Of a stretch of 64,000 bases of DNA, positions 63,436 through 64,000 are shown piece by piece. The position numbers and the translations under genes were made by a program. The notes under the pieces were generated by a model. The model had not been told where the DNA came from and made no database searches. It saw only the letters and a program-made list of their open reading frames with translations. The DNA comes from Echinococcus granulosus (Eukaryota > Platyhelminthes > Cestoda > Cyclophyllidea > Taeniidae). The stretch lies in contig NW_020170394.1 of NCBI RefSeq assembly GCF_000524195.1, forward strand, positions 124,001 to 188,000. Direction: 5' to 3'. Positions within the stretch are counted from its first letter, which is position 1, and the number at the start of each line of letters is the position of its first letter.

Positions 63436-64000
63436 ATGGCGACCGCAAGACGCTTGGCCTACACCTCGAAGAATTTGGTCTGGTCTATTACTGGCATGGA
63501 GGGTGAGGTACTTTTTGTTTGGCTTTTATTCTTGGGAATGTCTAGTTTGATAGCGTTTTAAAGTCAACGTGGGCAACGGCTGCTGATGGTGGACACCTGA
63601 ACTATAGGCTCGATGGTGCTTCAAAAACAAAAATTGTTTATGCAGGTTCGATGAATATATTGGTCTTGGTAATGCACGCCGCCCCCTTTCACTTCAGATC
63701 CTAATGAATCGTTTTAATAAGCGCAGAGAACCCTCCTCATTTGAGGCCCTCGACGAGCCCTGCCCTGTGAACGAGTTCAATTTCACAAAATTGAAGTCCT
63801 CAGAGAAACTCTTTCAGATAAGCTTCCAGGAATTGGGTACCTGTGTAGGTATGAATCACTCCTAATTAGTATTTTCAGTACGGCCTTGTTGTTGCGAACG
63901 CAAGCCCCTTCATGCTCGGCCACTCACTCATCGTCCCTAATCCTGAGGATCTACTAAACCAAGTAGTTCTATACTTACCTATTAGTTCCTACTTTAAGGT
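63436..64000 (+). CDS. GDPGP1: GDP-D-glucose phosphorylase 1, 5' part (cut by window end)
   Basis: The HIT-family enzyme GDPGP1 splits GDP-glucose with phosphate into GDP and glucose 1-phosphate, clearing a by-product in the cytosol. Likely exons are 63436-63507, 63546-63668, 63698-63844 and 63879 to about 63998; the gene runs off the window. The introns are 38, 29 and 34 nt. A further 30-nt segment (63616-63645, GTGCTT to TATGCAG) could be another intron; either choice keeps frame. Matches to the animal protein, in order: FDSVLKSTW and LNYRL; NKRREPSSFEAL; VNEFNFTKLKSSEKLFQIS (human FNFNKIRPGEVLFRL); and VVANASPFMLGHSLIVP (human VVINVSPLEWGHVLLVP). The catalytic HIT histidine motif would lie beyond 64000. 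An AG three bases before the ATG may be a spliced-leader acceptor. The family is confident; exon 2 borders are less so. Confidence 0.8.

Overview
This is a stretch of eukaryotic nuclear DNA: spliced protein genes on both strands, AT-rich intergenic DNA, microsatellites, and no bacterial-style operons. The best guess is a flatworm, probably a parasitic one such as a tapeworm. This rests on a class of very small introns (about 28-38 nt) in four genes beside kilobase-sized introns in another, on AG acceptors a few bases upstream of several start codons (as expected with spliced-leader trans-splicing or a 5' UTR intron), and on the general look of the proteins. The taxon is an inference; no species can be named from the sequence alone.

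Layout. 1-23.6 kb: no gene I can support; it holds CpG-rich alternating purine/pyrimidine patches and a 43-copy ATGT microsatellite. 23.7-24.5 kb (-): possible exons of an unidentified gene. 25.1-41.2 kb (-): a complete 11-exon polypeptide N-acetylgalactosaminyltransferase (680 aa). 44.46-46.55 kb (+): an intronless bifunctional pseudouridine-degrading enzyme (PsuG-type glycosidase fused to a PfkB kinase, 698 aa). 48.56-48.90 kb (+): ribosomal protein eL36, split by a 37-nt intron. 50.2-51.4 kb (-): doubtful unidentified exons. 52.97-55.70 kb (-) and 57.63-61.47 kb (-): two tandem pyruvate-kinase-like genes with matching exon structure. 63.44-64.0 kb (+): the 5' part of a GDP-D-glucose phosphorylase 1 gene, cut by the window end.

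The main point of interest is the pyruvate-kinase-like pair. Both genes are intact and share six exon lengths to the base. Both have lost the same canonical active-site residues (the arginine and histidine of the N-terminal NFSHG block, and the threonine of the LDTKGPE block). The upstream copy has also lost the magnesium-binding aspartate. Both carry a C-terminal tail, absent from ordinary pyruvate kinases, that ends in the same conserved motif. This looks like a family of constrained pseudoenzymes or repurposed enzymes rather than decaying duplicates.

The genes do not form one pathway. The glycosyltransferase works in Golgi O-glycosylation, the PsuG-PsuK fusion in RNA nucleoside salvage, eL36 in the ribosome, the pyruvate-kinase-like proteins (by descent) in glycolysis, and GDPGP1 in clearing GDP-glucose. 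All exon boundaries were read by eye from splice sites and frame continuity, without transcript data.
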